This document shows, one piece after another, positions 1-7,150 of a stretch of DNA of 12,709 bases. The first letter of the stretch is position 1. Every line of letters starts with the position of its first letter. Origin of the DNA: Mobilitalea sp. GTDB taxonomy: Bacteria > Bacillota_A > Clostridia > Lachnospirales > Lachnospiraceae. The translations under genes and the position numbers were made by a program. The notes beneath the pieces are model-generated. The model worked only from the letters and a program-made list of their open reading frames with translations. It had not been told where the DNA came from and did not search any database. Where the stretch lies: NCBI GenBank assembly GCA_029974875.1, contig JARKQP010000496.1, positions 1 through 12,709 on the forward strand, in the 5' to 3' direction.

Positions 1-1190
1 TCAATATCGTCCTGGAGGCTGAATATTTTGGGGATATTATCTCCGATACCTCAACCTCCTATACCAGTGGTTCCTATGTGGTAGATGAGAAGGGGAGCAT
101 CGTATGCAGCAATAACCCCAAGTATATCGGTAGTAAATTCCCCCTGGACATAGGCACCATAAAAACCTCCAGAAATACCTATTATAACGCCATTGACTCG
201 GAAAATGCCTACTATTATAAGGGAAAGGTCATGAGCAACGGCTGGCAGATGGTCACAACCATACCGGTGAATGAATTTGACAGGGATATCCACCAGTTTA
301 CCCACATCACCCTGATTATCTGTGTGACAGCTATTTTGCTGGCCTTTCTGGGAAGTGTTGTTTTTGCCGACCGGATTACCAAGCCCACGAAACGTCTGCT
401 GGAGAGCATGAAGCTCTTTGGCCGGGGGGATTTCTCACAGCGGGTGGAAATAACCTCAAGGGATGAGATCGGCCAGATCAGCAGGGAATATAATTCCATG
501 GCCGGCAATATTGAAGAGCTGGTGGAGCGGATATTGAATATGGAGATCAGCCAGAAGCAGGCAGAGATTGAATTTTTAAAGATGCAGATTAACCCACATT
601 TTTTATATAACACGCTGGATACCATAAGCTGGCTGGGAACCATGGCAGGCAACCAGGATGTTTCAGAGATAGCCATTGCCCTTGGGAACCTGCTCCGTGC
701 CATGATTAAGAGTGAAAGCATTATTACGGTACGGCAGGAGCTGGAAAGCGTAAGGAATTATCTTTTCATCCAGGGCTACCGGTTTGGGGATAAGATCCAG
801 GTGACCTACCAGGTGGACGAGGACGCGCTGGAATACGTCCTGCCTAATTTTATCCTCCAGCCCCTCATTGAAAATGCCATTATCCACGGCCTGGAGCCTA
901 AGCTTGGGGCAGGACACCTGCTCATACGTATCCGGATTATTTCCGGGATGCTGAGCTTTTGCATTTTGGACGACGGTATCGGTATGGGGGAGAAGGAATT
1001 ACGGATCCTCCAGCGGCAGTGCCAGGTGGAAAAGGATAGGAGCTCTATTGGGATAAAGAATGTTTACCGCAGGCTGCTCCTTTATTACGGTGATATCTGC
1101 GGATTTTCCATAGAGAGCCAGAAGGACCAAGGGATGAAGGTGAGCTTTAACATTCCCCTGGAGGCAGACCATAAACAAAACAATCTATAA
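1..1190 (+). CDS. Sensor histidine kinase, YesM/LytS-like, 5' end outside the window
   Basis: This is a membrane sensor kinase that would phosphorylate a response regulator, probably an AraC-type one encoded upstream outside the window. The frame is already open at base 3, and the GTG at 78 lies inside the sensor domain, so the gene is cut by the window edge. Visible parts in order: the C-terminal part of an extracellular dCache-like domain (to about base 290), one membrane helix (about 300-372), a HAMP linker (about 375-525), the His_kinase motif QINPHFLYNTLD with the phospho-accepting His at 597-599, and a HATPase domain with N-box NFILQPLIENAIIHG, the G1 motif DDGIGMG and a G2-like SIGIKNVYRR. 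The order is that of the YesM family, whose members mostly control carbohydrate uptake and breakdown. The GH42 gene starts 18 bases after the stop, so the two are probably cotranscribed and the ligand may be a galactoside or oligosaccharide (inference). Confidence 0.93.
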   Translation, partial: NIVLEAEYFGDIISDTSTSYTSGSYVVDEKGSIVCSNNPKYIGSKFPLDIGTIKTSRNTYYNAIDSENAYYYKGKVMSNGWQMVTTIPVNEFDRDIHQFTHITLIICVTAILLAFLGSVVFADRITKPTKRLLESMKLFGRGDFSQRVEITSRDEIGQISREYNSMAGNIEELVERILNMEISQKQAEIEFLKMQINPHFLYNTLDTISWLGTMAGNQDVSEIAIALGNLLRAMIKSESIITVRQELESVRNYLFIQGYRFGDKIQVTYQVDEDALEYVLPNFILQPLIENAIIHGLEPKLGAGHLLIRIRIISGMLSFCILDDGIGMGEKELRILQRQCQVEKDRSSIGIKNVYRRLLLYYGDICGFSIESQKDQGMKVSFNIPLEADHKQNNL

Positions 1191-1208
1191 CAGAAAGGGA
1201 GAAGGACA

Positions 1209-3266
1209 ATGAACAGAAAACAGAATTATCAGTGGGAGAAGCTATCACTGGGTGTTTGTTATTATCCGGAGCACTGGAGCCGTGAGCTGTGGAAGGAGGA
1301 TTTAAGCCGGATGCTTGCTGCCGGTATAAGGACTGTCCGCATTGCGGAATTTGCCTGGAGTAAGTTCGAGCCCACGGAAGGGAATTTTACCTTTGAATTC
1401 TTTGACAGCTTTATGGAGACGGCAAAGGAAACGGGAATGAAGGTGATCTTTGGAACACCGACGGCGACACCTCCTGCCTGGCTGACGGAAAAATATCCAG
1501 AGGTACTTAATCAGACAAAGGATGGGATTGTCCTGCGCCATGGAGCCAGAAGACATTATAACTATAACTAGCCGAAATACCAGGAATTGTGTTCACGGCT
1601 TGTAGAGAAGCTGGGCAGGCATTATGGGATGCATCCGAGCATATGCGGCTGGCAGATCGATAATGAGATCAACTGTGAGATGGCGGAGTTTTATTCTGAA
1701 AGCGATACCCTGGCCTTCCGGAAATTCCTGCAGGAGAAATATAAGACCCTGGAGGCATTAAACAAGGCCTGGGGCGCTGTTTTCTGGAACCAGACCTATA
1801 CCGCCTGGGAAGAGGTATATGTGCCAAGGCATACCATCAGTGACTCTACCAATCCCCATGAGGTGCTGGATTATACCAGATTCATATCGGAAAGTGCCAT
1901 CCGCTTCTGCAAAATGCAGAGCGATATTTTAAGGAAATACATAGCTCCTGGAGTATTCATAACCACCAACGGCATGTTCCCCAACCTGGATAACCACCGG
2001 ATGGAAAAGGAATGCCTGGATGTCTATACCTATGATTCTTACCCTAATTTTGCCTATTGCCTGGGTGAGGATCCGAAGAATAATAAGAAATTAAACGACC
2101 GGAAGTGGAGCAACAACCTTGCGGAGGTACGCTCCATCTGCCCTCATTTCGGAATCATGGAGCAGCAGTCGGGAGCTAACGGCTGGAACACCAGAATGGA
2201 AGCGCCGGCACCAAAGCCTGGGCAGATGACCCTCTGGGCAATGCAGAGCATAGCCCACGGGGCAGATTACGTCAGCTTTTTCCGTTGGAGGACCTGTACC
2301 ATGGGTACGGAGATTTACTGGCATGGCATTCTGGATTATGATAACCGGGATAACAGGAAGCTTGCAGAGATAAAGGAAATCCATGGCTGGACCGAGAAGC
2401 TGGCGCCTGTTACAGGAGCGGAATATGTGGCGAAGGTGGGCGTTTTAAAGGATTACAGCAATATATTTGATGCACAGCTGGATAGATGGCATGGAAGGCT
2501 GGATCAGGCCAGCTATACGGAGCTTTTCATCGCTTCCCAGCTGACCCACACGCCTATGGATTATGTTTATCTGCAGGAGGATAGTGGAGTGGAGGAGCTG
2601 GCTGCGTATCCGGTGTTGTTTTATCCCCATTCCCTGATCCTGTCGGAGAGGAAGATGGAGCTTTTAACAGCTTATGTGGAACAGGGCGGCTGTCTGGTCC
2701 TGGGCTGCCGGACAGGGCAAAAGGACGAAAGCGGCCAGTGCCCTATGACGGCGATGCCGGGACTGGCAGCGGATCTGGTGGGGGCCACCGTGTCGGATTT
2801 TACCTTTGTTGGCCCTGGGGATGAGGAGATGTTCATTGATTTCGGAGGAAAGAGAATAGAAGCACCTGTTTTTAACGACATCCTGGAGGTGGTAAAGGCG
2901 GATGTAAAGGTACTTGGCACTTACGAAGGAAATTATTATGACGGAAAGCCGGCCTTTGTGGAGCGTGCTTTTGGAAAAGGAAAGGTATTGTATTTTGGTG
3001 CTACCTTTACCAGGGAGAATGCAAAGGTGATCCTGGATTATGTCAATGTGCTCTCCCCTTATGAAGCTGTGGTTCACTTACCGGAGGAGTGCGAGTTAAG
3101 TGTACGCAAGAAGGATGGGAAGACCTATCTGTTCGTATTGAACTTTGCACATAAGGCTGTAGGGATTTCCTTGAAGCAGCCTGCGACGGATTTGAAGACC
3201 GGGGAGATGATAAAGGGAGATCTGGAATTAAAGGCCTATGAGCCCAGAGTATTTTTGCTGCAGTAG
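1209..3266 (+). pseudogene. GH42 beta-galactosidase interrupted by an in-frame amber codon
   Basis: The protein would hydrolyse terminal beta-galactosides. Bases 1209-1571 and 1572-3266 lie in one frame, separated only by TAG at 1569-1571 (codon 121). Together they give 685 codons, normal for GH42. The break falls in the motif HYNYN-x-PKYQ; related enzymes, as I recall them, have Ser or a similar residue at x, and TCG to TAG is one base change. Downstream, the acid/base Glu is at codon 153 in GWQIDNE, and the nucleophile Glu is at about codon 368 in MGTEIYWHGIL. After the barrel come the trimerisation-like and C-terminal beta domains, ending at a genuine TAG. The four-Cys zinc cluster of the Thermus A4 type is absent. 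No signal peptide is visible, so the enzyme is probably cytoplasmic. The ATG at 1209 follows a GGGAGAAGG ribosome site. The TTG at 1587 has no well-spaced RBS and would omit part of the barrel. If TAG is not suppressed, the product is a 120-residue fragment without catalytic residues. A sequencing error is the main alternative. Confidence 0.88.
1569..1571 (+). other. In-frame TAG inside the GH42 gene
   Basis: The amber codon is followed directly by CCG AAA TAC CAG, which continues the conserved GH42 sequence without any frame change or missing residues. A short inverted repeat (AGCCG at 1570-1574, CGGCT at 1596-1600) lies around and after it, but it is only 5 bp with a 21-base loop and is weak evidence for a readthrough element. 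Confidence 0.9.
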
Positions 3267-3323
3267 GAATAGTTATCCGTCATCCTCATTGCCATAAATA
3301 TTGCTTTAAAAATCATCAAAGTC

Positions 3324-3352
3324 TTGACACCGTGGTTTAAGGTATATAAGAT
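3324..3352 (+). promoter_or_regulatory. Sigma-A type promoter for the histidine-phosphatase gene
   Basis: A consensus -35 TTGACA (3324-3329) is followed after 17 bases by TAAGAT (3347-3352), which predicts transcription starting near 3359. The overlapping TATAAG at 3345 would give a 15-base spacer and is less likely. The promoter separates the phosphatase gene from the GH42 gene, which ends 58 bases upstream. Confidence 0.65.
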
Positions 3353-3371
3353 ATAAAGATGGTTGGCTACG

Positions 3372-3419
3372 ATGAATAAAACGATAAAAGCAATTAAGAA
3401 AATGAGGTACCGCAAATGA
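3372..3419 (+). CDS. Possible 15-residue basic leader peptide
   Basis: This is a short frame from ATG 3372 to TGA 3417-3419 encoding MNKTIKAIKKMRYRK, with seven Lys or Arg residues in fifteen. Its stop overlaps the phosphatase ATG as ATGA (3416-3419), the classic arrangement for translational coupling. The predicted transcript start near 3359 leaves only about 13 bases before its ATG, and no good ribosome binding site is seen there, so translation may be weak or near-leaderless. I do not recognise the peptide. The overlap could be chance, because the ATGAGGT in its third-last codons also serves as the RBS for the next gene. Confidence 0.3.
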   Translation: MNKTIKAIKKMRYRK

Positions 3420-4144
3420 AACTTATGATTATCCGCCACGCAGACCCGGACTATTCTATTGATTCCCTTACTGTGAAAGGGTGGAAAGAAGCTGAATTTT
3501 TATCTGATAGGATATCTAAACTGGATGTGAAGGCATTTTATGTATCACCACTGGGCAGAGCGAAGGACACCGCATCCGTTACGTTGAAAAAGATGAACCG
3601 GGAAGCGGAGGTTCTGCCATGGTTAAGGGAATTTCATGCTCCGATTATTGACGCAGTAACGGGAAAGAAGCGGATCACCTGGGACTGGCTTCCGGCTGAT
3701 TGGACCCAGGTAGATGAGTTTTATGATAAGAATCTCTGGCATACAGTTCCGGCAATGCAGTCAGGAGAAGTTCTTGAAGAAGCCAGGTTCGTATGTTCCG
3801 GCCTTGATGAGCTGTTGAAGGAGCATGGATATGAGCGTGAGGGAAACCTATACCGTGCAGTCAGACCCAACAATGACACCATTATTTTGTTCTGCCACTT
3901 CGGAGTGGAATGCATGATGCTGGGGCATTTACTTGGCATTTCGCCCATGATCTTATGGCATGGGTTTTGTGCGGCTCCTTCCTCGGTGACGACCCTTATT
4001 ACGGAAGAACGCCGGGAAGGAACCGCTTGCTTCCGCATGGGCTCCTTTGGGGATATTTCGCATCTGTATGCTGCAGGGGAACCGCCGGCATTTGCGGGAA
4101 GATTTTGTGAGACCTTTGGAAATGCGGAAGAGCGCCATGACTAA
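3416..4144 (+). CDS. Histidine phosphatase superfamily protein (phosphoglycerate-mutase-like)
   Basis: This is a 242-residue cytoplasmic enzyme of the histidine phosphatase (RHG) clan, which removes phosphate through a phospho-histidine intermediate. The N-terminal motif IIRHADPDY supplies Arg7 and the catalytic His8, with Ala replacing the usual Gly of RHG as in many members. SPLGRAKDTA holds the phosphate-binding Arg48. Glu72 (REFHAP) is a plausible proton donor, and His161 in LFCHFGVE is the second core His. No signal peptide or membrane segment is present. The central insert around residues 79-110 is rich in Trp and charged residues and may set substrate specificity; the substrate cannot be named. 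The ATG at 3416 follows GAGGT with about seven bases of spacing. The gene has its own promoter, a candidate terminator, and a small leader ORF overlapping its start. It converges on the GH3 gene. Confidence 0.9.
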   Translation: MKLMIIRHADPDYSIDSLTVKGWKEAEFLSDRISKLDVKAFYVSPLGRAKDTASVTLKKMNREAEVLPWLREFHAPIIDAVTGKKRITWDWLPADWTQVDEFYDKNLWHTVPAMQSGEVLEEARFVCSGLDELLKEHGYEREGNLYRAVRPNNDTIILFCHFGVECMMLGHLLGISPMILWHGFCAAPSSVTTLITEERREGTACFRMGSFGDISHLYAAGEPPAFAGRFCETFGNAEERHD

Positions 4145-4201
4145 TTGTACGGGATATCCATTGTCAGATCCATGGGTAAGAATTAAGCGGTGATAATGTT
4201 G

Positions 4202-4222
4202 GGGCGATCGAATCTCCCTTTT
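4202..4222 (+). terminator. Candidate intrinsic terminator of the phosphatase gene
   Basis: GGG-C-GAT, loop CGA, ATC-T-CCC (4202-4218) forms a six-pair stem with one C/T mismatch, followed by TTTT (4219-4222) then GC and TT. It lies 58 bases after the phosphatase stop, between converging genes. The short stem and short U-run make it a moderate candidate. On the minus strand it has no U-run, so it would not serve the GH3 gene. Confidence 0.4.
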
Positions 4223-4236
4223 GCTTACTACATAAG

Positions 4237-5478
4237 CTATCTGCTGATCAGCCCCAGAGTGAACTTCCATTCAAGGATCCGCAGTACGGCGGCATCGATG
4301 CTTTCGATGGGGAGCGTTCCGTCCTCTGCGGCCGCAATTACTGCCGGGATCTGAACCCCATAGTCAGAAGCAATGAGCAGGTCATTCCCTGCCGATACGG
4401 CTAATACGGCGGCATCTTCATTGTTTGTATATTCTTTTATGGCGTCCATGCTAAGATCATCGGTCATGATTACGCCGTTAAATTTCAAATCATTTCTTAG
4501 GATGGTGTGAACCTTTGGCGATAGGGAGGCAGGATACTTTTCGTCAAAGGCTTTCACAATATTATGGGATACAAGAATGCTCCCTGCCCCAGCTTTTATG
4601 CCGGCTTCAAAGGGGAGGAAGTCACTCCCGTAGAATTCTTCTTCTTTTCTTTCATCAATTGCGATTCCGGTATGGGTATCGACATTGTTTCCATAGCCCG
4701 GGAAATGCTTTAGGGTGCTTCCGATGTCCTGACTGTCCATTGTGGAAACGACTGTCTGTACATACTCGGAGGTTTTCCTGGCATCCTGTCCAAAGGCGCG
4801 TTTGTAGATAAAATCCTTAGGATCCGTGGAGACATCGCATACGGGAGCCAGATTTACATTGATGCCCAGGCTTTTCAGCAGAGTTGCCTTTTCTATGGTA
4901 TCCTTAACAATAAGCTCAAAGCCGCCCAGCTGGTATAGCTCCTGGGGGGACTTAAAGGGTGTCTTTCGGAAGGCGCTGTATTTACTGACCCGGTTAACAG
5001 TGCCGCCTTCTTCATCCACTCCAATGAGCAGGGGGATGTCAGCGGAGGACTGGTAGCCTGCTAAAATATCTTTTATGCCTGACCTGGTCTGATCCGAAAA
5101 AGCATCCGAGAATAGGATAAAGCCTCCTAAATGGTATTTTTCCAGGTCATCAAGGGCAGTCTCCCTATTATAGCGTACAAAAAACATTTGCCCGACCTTT
5201 TCCTCCAGGCTCATCTGGTTTAATAATTGCAATGCTGCTTGTCCATATTCGGAGCTGGGAGTAATGCTTCCGGTAATGGAAGGCTCTGTTGGAGCAGGAG
5301 TGGTTGTCAGTGACGGCAGCCTTGTTGGTATGTCTGTCGGGGAATTGGTGGAAGGGGAGGCTCCAATTGAGGGCTCCGGTTCTCCCGTAGGAGAGGAATT
5401 ATTATCTTTCCGGCTGCTACAGCCACTTATGAAAAGAGCAATAATTACTAAAAATAATAAAAAATTTAAATATTTCAT
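4237..5478 (-). CDS. GH3 beta-N-acetylhexosaminidase-like lipoprotein (NagZ-like)
   Basis: This is a predicted surface lipoprotein that would cleave N-acetylglucosaminides, for example from peptidoglycan fragments or host glycans. The signal peptide is a run of hydrophobic residues ending in the lipobox I-S-G-C, with Cys20 as the lipidated residue. A Pro/Ser/Thr-rich linker of about 55 residues (21-76) spaces the enzyme from the membrane. The GH3 N-terminal domain follows from about residue 82: LIGVDEEGG, KHFPGYGNN-VDTH with the acid/base Asp-His pair (D267, H269), and VIMTDDLSMDAI with nucleophile D340. The Asp-His pair is the hallmark of the NagZ type as opposed to plain beta-glucosidases. 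There is no GH3 C-terminal domain, as usual for NagZ. I chose ATG 5478 over the TTG one codon earlier because GAGGTGA (5486-5492 on the plus strand) is then seven bases away. The gene diverges from the diguanylate cyclase gene. Confidence 0.92.
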   Translation of the reverse strand: MKYLNFLLFLVIIALFISGCSSRKDNNSSPTGEPEPSIGASPSTNSPTDIPTRLPSLTTTPAPTEPSITGSITPSSEYGQAALQLLNQMSLEEKVGQMFFVRYNRETALDDLEKYHLGGFILFSDAFSDQTRSGIKDILAGYQSSADIPLLIGVDEEGGTVNRVSKYSAFRKTPFKSPQELYQLGGFELIVKDTIEKATLLKSLGINVNLAPVCDVSTDPKDFIYKRAFGQDARKTSEYVQTVVSTMDSQDIGSTLKHFPGYGNNVDTHTGIAIDERKEEEFYGSDFLPFEAGIKAGAGSILVSHNIVKAFDEKYPASLSPKVHTILRNDLKFNGVIMTDDLSMDAIKEYTNNEDAAVLAVSAGNDLLIASDYGVQIPAVIAAAEDGTLPIESIDAAVLRILEWKFTLGLISR

Positions 5479-5547
5479 CAAAGGCTCACCTCGCTAAAGC
5501 AGTTTAATATTCGATCTGTCCTTATAGTTATCGTCAGATTTCTATTA

Positions 5548-5576
5548 AGTATACCAAAAAATTTTTATATTGAAAA
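5548..5576 (-). promoter_or_regulatory. Candidate extended -10 promoter of the GH3 gene
   Basis: On the minus strand, TATACT (plus-strand 5548-5553) is preceded by TGG, giving an extended -10. Seventeen bases further is TTTTCA (plus-strand 5571-5576), a weak -35 with four of six consensus bases. The -35 lies on the same bases as that of the divergent diguanylate cyclase promoter. Confidence 0.45.
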
Positions 5577-5598
5577 TGTATATAGGGATTAATATAAT
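5570..5598 (+). promoter_or_regulatory. Sigma-A type promoter of the diguanylate cyclase gene
   Basis: TTGAAA (5570-5575), a 17-base spacer and a perfect TATAAT (5593-5598) form a strong promoter. Transcription should start near 5605, which leaves a leader of about 70 nt before ATG 5674. Confidence 0.75.
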
Positions 5599-5605
5599 GT
5601 TATTA

Positions 5606-5647
5606 GGATACGATATGGTTTTATTACGAGGAGGTATCCCTCTTTTT
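5606..5647 (+). promoter_or_regulatory. Possible hairpin at the 5' end of the diguanylate cyclase mRNA
   Basis: GGATAC (5606-5611) is complementary to GTATCC (5634-5639), and the second arm is followed by CTC and five T (5643-5647). An alternative fold pairs GAGG with CCTC inside the same stretch. The long 22-base loop makes it uncertain. If real, it could act as a weak attenuator or a 5' stabilising element. It does not match the c-di-GMP riboswitch consensus I know. Confidence 0.25.
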
Positions 5648-5673
5648 ATTAAAAGGGGACTTAAATTTACCTA

Positions 5674-6864
5674 ATGGCGGAAATATGGTCTACAGCAGGA
5701 GAAAAAGGTGTGATATATCCAGTGTTAAAGACAAATAAAGAGGACATAAAAGATATGCATATTGATGAGATAGAGAGGGAATATATAAGGATTGACGCAA
5801 ATTGGCTGCAGCTGCATTATAAAACATCAATTATGCTGGCTGTATTTGCGTTCCTTGTGGAATGTGCCATGGGGATTTATCTGGTAAACTCCGATATGCT
5901 GTCAACTACTCCGGGAAGATTTTTCTGGAAGTTCATGGTTGTTCCCGGAAGCCTTAACCTCCTGCTCATTATAGCTGATACAATAATCATGCGGTCAAAG
6001 CGCTGTTCTCAGAAAGTGAAGATTTATTCTATCTCCCTTATCTTTGTTGGCAGCTGTTTCATATTTTTTACTGCACATAGTGCATTCGAGGCTACTTACT
6101 ATATTTTTGCGATAGCGATTATGCTGACGACGGTATATGCAAACTACCGGGTGACCGGTACCACTGCATTGGCAGGTATCCTGGCTATGGTTTTTTCGGA
6201 GCTGTTTATTGTGTGGGATCTGGATAAGGTCAGCATTTTTCAAAGTACCCACCGGTTCAGCGAGTTTATAATTGCTCTTTTTGTATTGATCGCTTTTTCT
6301 GTGACCTGCATGATTACAATCCGGTTTGAGAAGGAGAAAAATGCAGCCAGCATCCAGAAGGAAATAGAGCGGCAGCAGCTTCAGCACAGCCTTCACATAG
6401 ATGAGTTAACCGGTATATATAACCGGAGGGCGCTGCATGCCGCGTTAAAGGATGTGGATGATGATAATGTATCAGACGGGAAATATATACTGGCAATCGT
6501 GGACATTGATAAATTCAAGGATATCAATGACACCTGGGGACATCATGTAGGAGACCTCTGCCTGGCAGAGTTTGCAAAAATCCTGAAGGAGGAAAGTAAG
6601 AGGTTTATACCGTTCCGTTATGGAGGCGATGAATTCTGCATGTTATTCAGGAACCTGGATATGGCGGAGGCAGAAGCTATCTGCAGGCAGATTCTGGTGA
6701 AGCTGAATGCCGTTACCTTTCCGGAATATCCAACACTGAGACTGACAGCCAGCTTTGGATTGGCGGCATGTATGGGGCAGATTGATGCGGTAAGGCTTTT
6801 TATCAATGCGGATCATGCTTTGTACGAGGCGAAGAAGGGACGTAATACGGTGTATATTTTTTAA
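5674..6864 (+). CDS. Membrane-bound diguanylate cyclase (GGDEF protein)
   Basis: The protein makes cyclic di-GMP from two GTP. The numbering here takes ATG 5674 as residue 1. Residues about 50-72, 87-104, 117-134, 140-156, 162-183 and 196-217 are hydrophobic, giving roughly six membrane helices, followed by a short coiled linker (about 218-242) and a GGDEF domain (about 243-396). Key residues are the metal-binding Asp277 in IVDIDKFKDIND and the active-site loop RYGGDEF (317-321). The RxxD product-inhibition site, expected at 308-311, reads SKRF, so feedback by c-di-GMP at that site is unlikely. The start is uncertain. ATG 5674 has its nearest GGGGA about 14 bases away. GTG 5710 has AGGAG eight bases upstream. 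ATG 5755 has GAGGA about ten bases upstream and begins just before the conserved-looking DEIEREYIR stretch. All three leave every domain intact. The gene is transcribed alone from its own promoter. Confidence 0.93.
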   Translation: MAEIWSTAGEKGVIYPVLKTNKEDIKDMHIDEIEREYIRIDANWLQLHYKTSIMLAVFAFLVECAMGIYLVNSDMLSTTPGRFFWKFMVVPGSLNLLLIIADTIIMRSKRCSQKVKIYSISLIFVGSCFIFFTAHSAFEATYYIFAIAIMLTTVYANYRVTGTTALAGILAMVFSELFIVWDLDKVSIFQSTHRFSEFIIALFVLIAFSVTCMITIRFEKEKNAASIQKEIERQQLQHSLHIDELTGIYNRRALHAALKDVDDDNVSDGKYILAIVDIDKFKDINDTWGHHVGDLCLAEFAKILKEESKRFIPFRYGGDEFCMLFRNLDMAEAEAICRQILVKLNAVTFPEYPTLRLTASFGLAACMGQIDAVRLFINADHALYEAKKGRNTVYIF

Positions 6865-6896
6865 GGGATTTCGCTATTCCTATAGAGGGATCCCTT
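6863..6896 (+). terminator. Hairpin after the diguanylate cyclase gene, weak terminator candidate
   Basis: AAGGGAT (6863-6869) pairs with ATCCCTT (6890-6896), and an inner CTAT/ATAG pair with loop TCCT extends the stem. It begins in the stop codon. No U-run follows (AGGATAG), so it may be a factor-dependent terminator or an RNA 3'-end stabiliser, not a standard intrinsic terminator. Confidence 0.3.
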
Positions 6897-6953
6897 AGGA
6901 TAGAAGATAAAATAACTGAATTTCAAAATAAGAAAAAAATATGAAAAATATAG

Positions 6954-6982
6954 TTGACTTTTTGGCTCTTTTATTAGATAAT
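6954..6982 (+). promoter_or_regulatory. Promoter of the tRNA-Pro gene
   Basis: TTGACT (6954-6959), 17 bases, then GATAAT (6977-6982). TAATAT at 6979 is an alternative with 19-base spacing. Transcription should start near 6989, at the foot of the first leader hairpin. Confidence 0.65.
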
Positions 6983-6991
6983 ATCTAATGC

Positions 6992-7032
6992 AGTGCTTGG
7001 CTGACAGGCACTATGTATGGTGAAAAACCATA
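6992..7032 (+). promoter_or_regulatory. Two tandem hairpins in the tRNA-Pro 5' leader
   Basis: Hairpin 1 is AGTGCTTG (6992-6999), loop GCTGA, CAGGCACT (7005-7012): eight pairs, one of them G-U. Hairpin 2 is TATGGT (7016-7021), loop GAAAA, ACCATA (7027-7032), six pairs. Twelve bases separate hairpin 2 from the tRNA 5' end. Together they fill nearly the whole predicted leader, which RNase P would remove. Confidence 0.55.
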
Positions 7033-7044
7033 TAATATGTTTAT

Positions 7045-7118
7045 CGAGGCGTGGCTCAGTTTGGTAGAGCGCTGCGTTCGGGACGCAGAGGCCGTGGGTT
7101 CGAGTCCCGTCGCCTCGA
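7045..7118 (+). tRNA. tRNA-Pro, anticodon CGG
   Basis: A full cloverleaf of 74 nt can be drawn. The acceptor stem is CGAGGCG/CGCCTCG with discriminator A at 7118. The D stem is GCTC/GAGC. The anticodon stem is CTGCG/CGCAG with loop TTCGGGA, placing anticodon CGG at 7079-7081. The T stem is GTGGG/CCCGT (two G-U pairs) with loop TTCGAGT. The 3' CCA is not encoded (the next bases are CT), so it must be added by tRNA nucleotidyltransferase. A C at position 1 is usual for bacterial tRNA-Pro. The gene stands alone with its own promoter and terminator. Confidence 0.96.
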
Positions 7119-7122
7119 CTAT

Positions 7123-7150
7123 AAAACCCCTGAATTTTCAGGGGTTTTTT
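7123..7150 (+). terminator. Intrinsic terminator of the tRNA-Pro gene
   Basis: AAAACCCCTGA (7123-7133), loop ATTT, then TCAGGGG and six T (7138-7150). The GC-rich stem of at least eight pairs plus the U-run is a textbook terminator, four bases after the mature tRNA end. Confidence 0.92.

Noticed and set aside
1569..1600. Programmed stop-codon readthrough or pyrrolysine insertion signal at the GH42 amber codon
   Set aside because: The only structure is a 5-pair stem with a 21-base loop, and TAG is a normal stop for the same gene. A mutation or sequence error is simpler.
1587..3266. A separate shorter beta-galactosidase gene starting at TTG 1587
   Set aside because: It has no well-placed RBS, starts in the middle of a conserved GH42 motif, and lies in the same frame as the upstream 120 codons. 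It is the distal part of one interrupted gene.
4223..4237. GCTTA-CTACA-TAAGC hairpin at the end of the GH3 gene as its terminator
   Set aside because: It has five pairs only, overlaps the stop codon, and is not followed by a U-run on the minus strand.
7045..7118. tRNA-Pro as an integration site with an island downstream
   Set aside because: No second copy of the tRNA 3' end, no integrase and no mobilisation gene lies in the window. The downstream genes look like ordinary chromosomal transporters.
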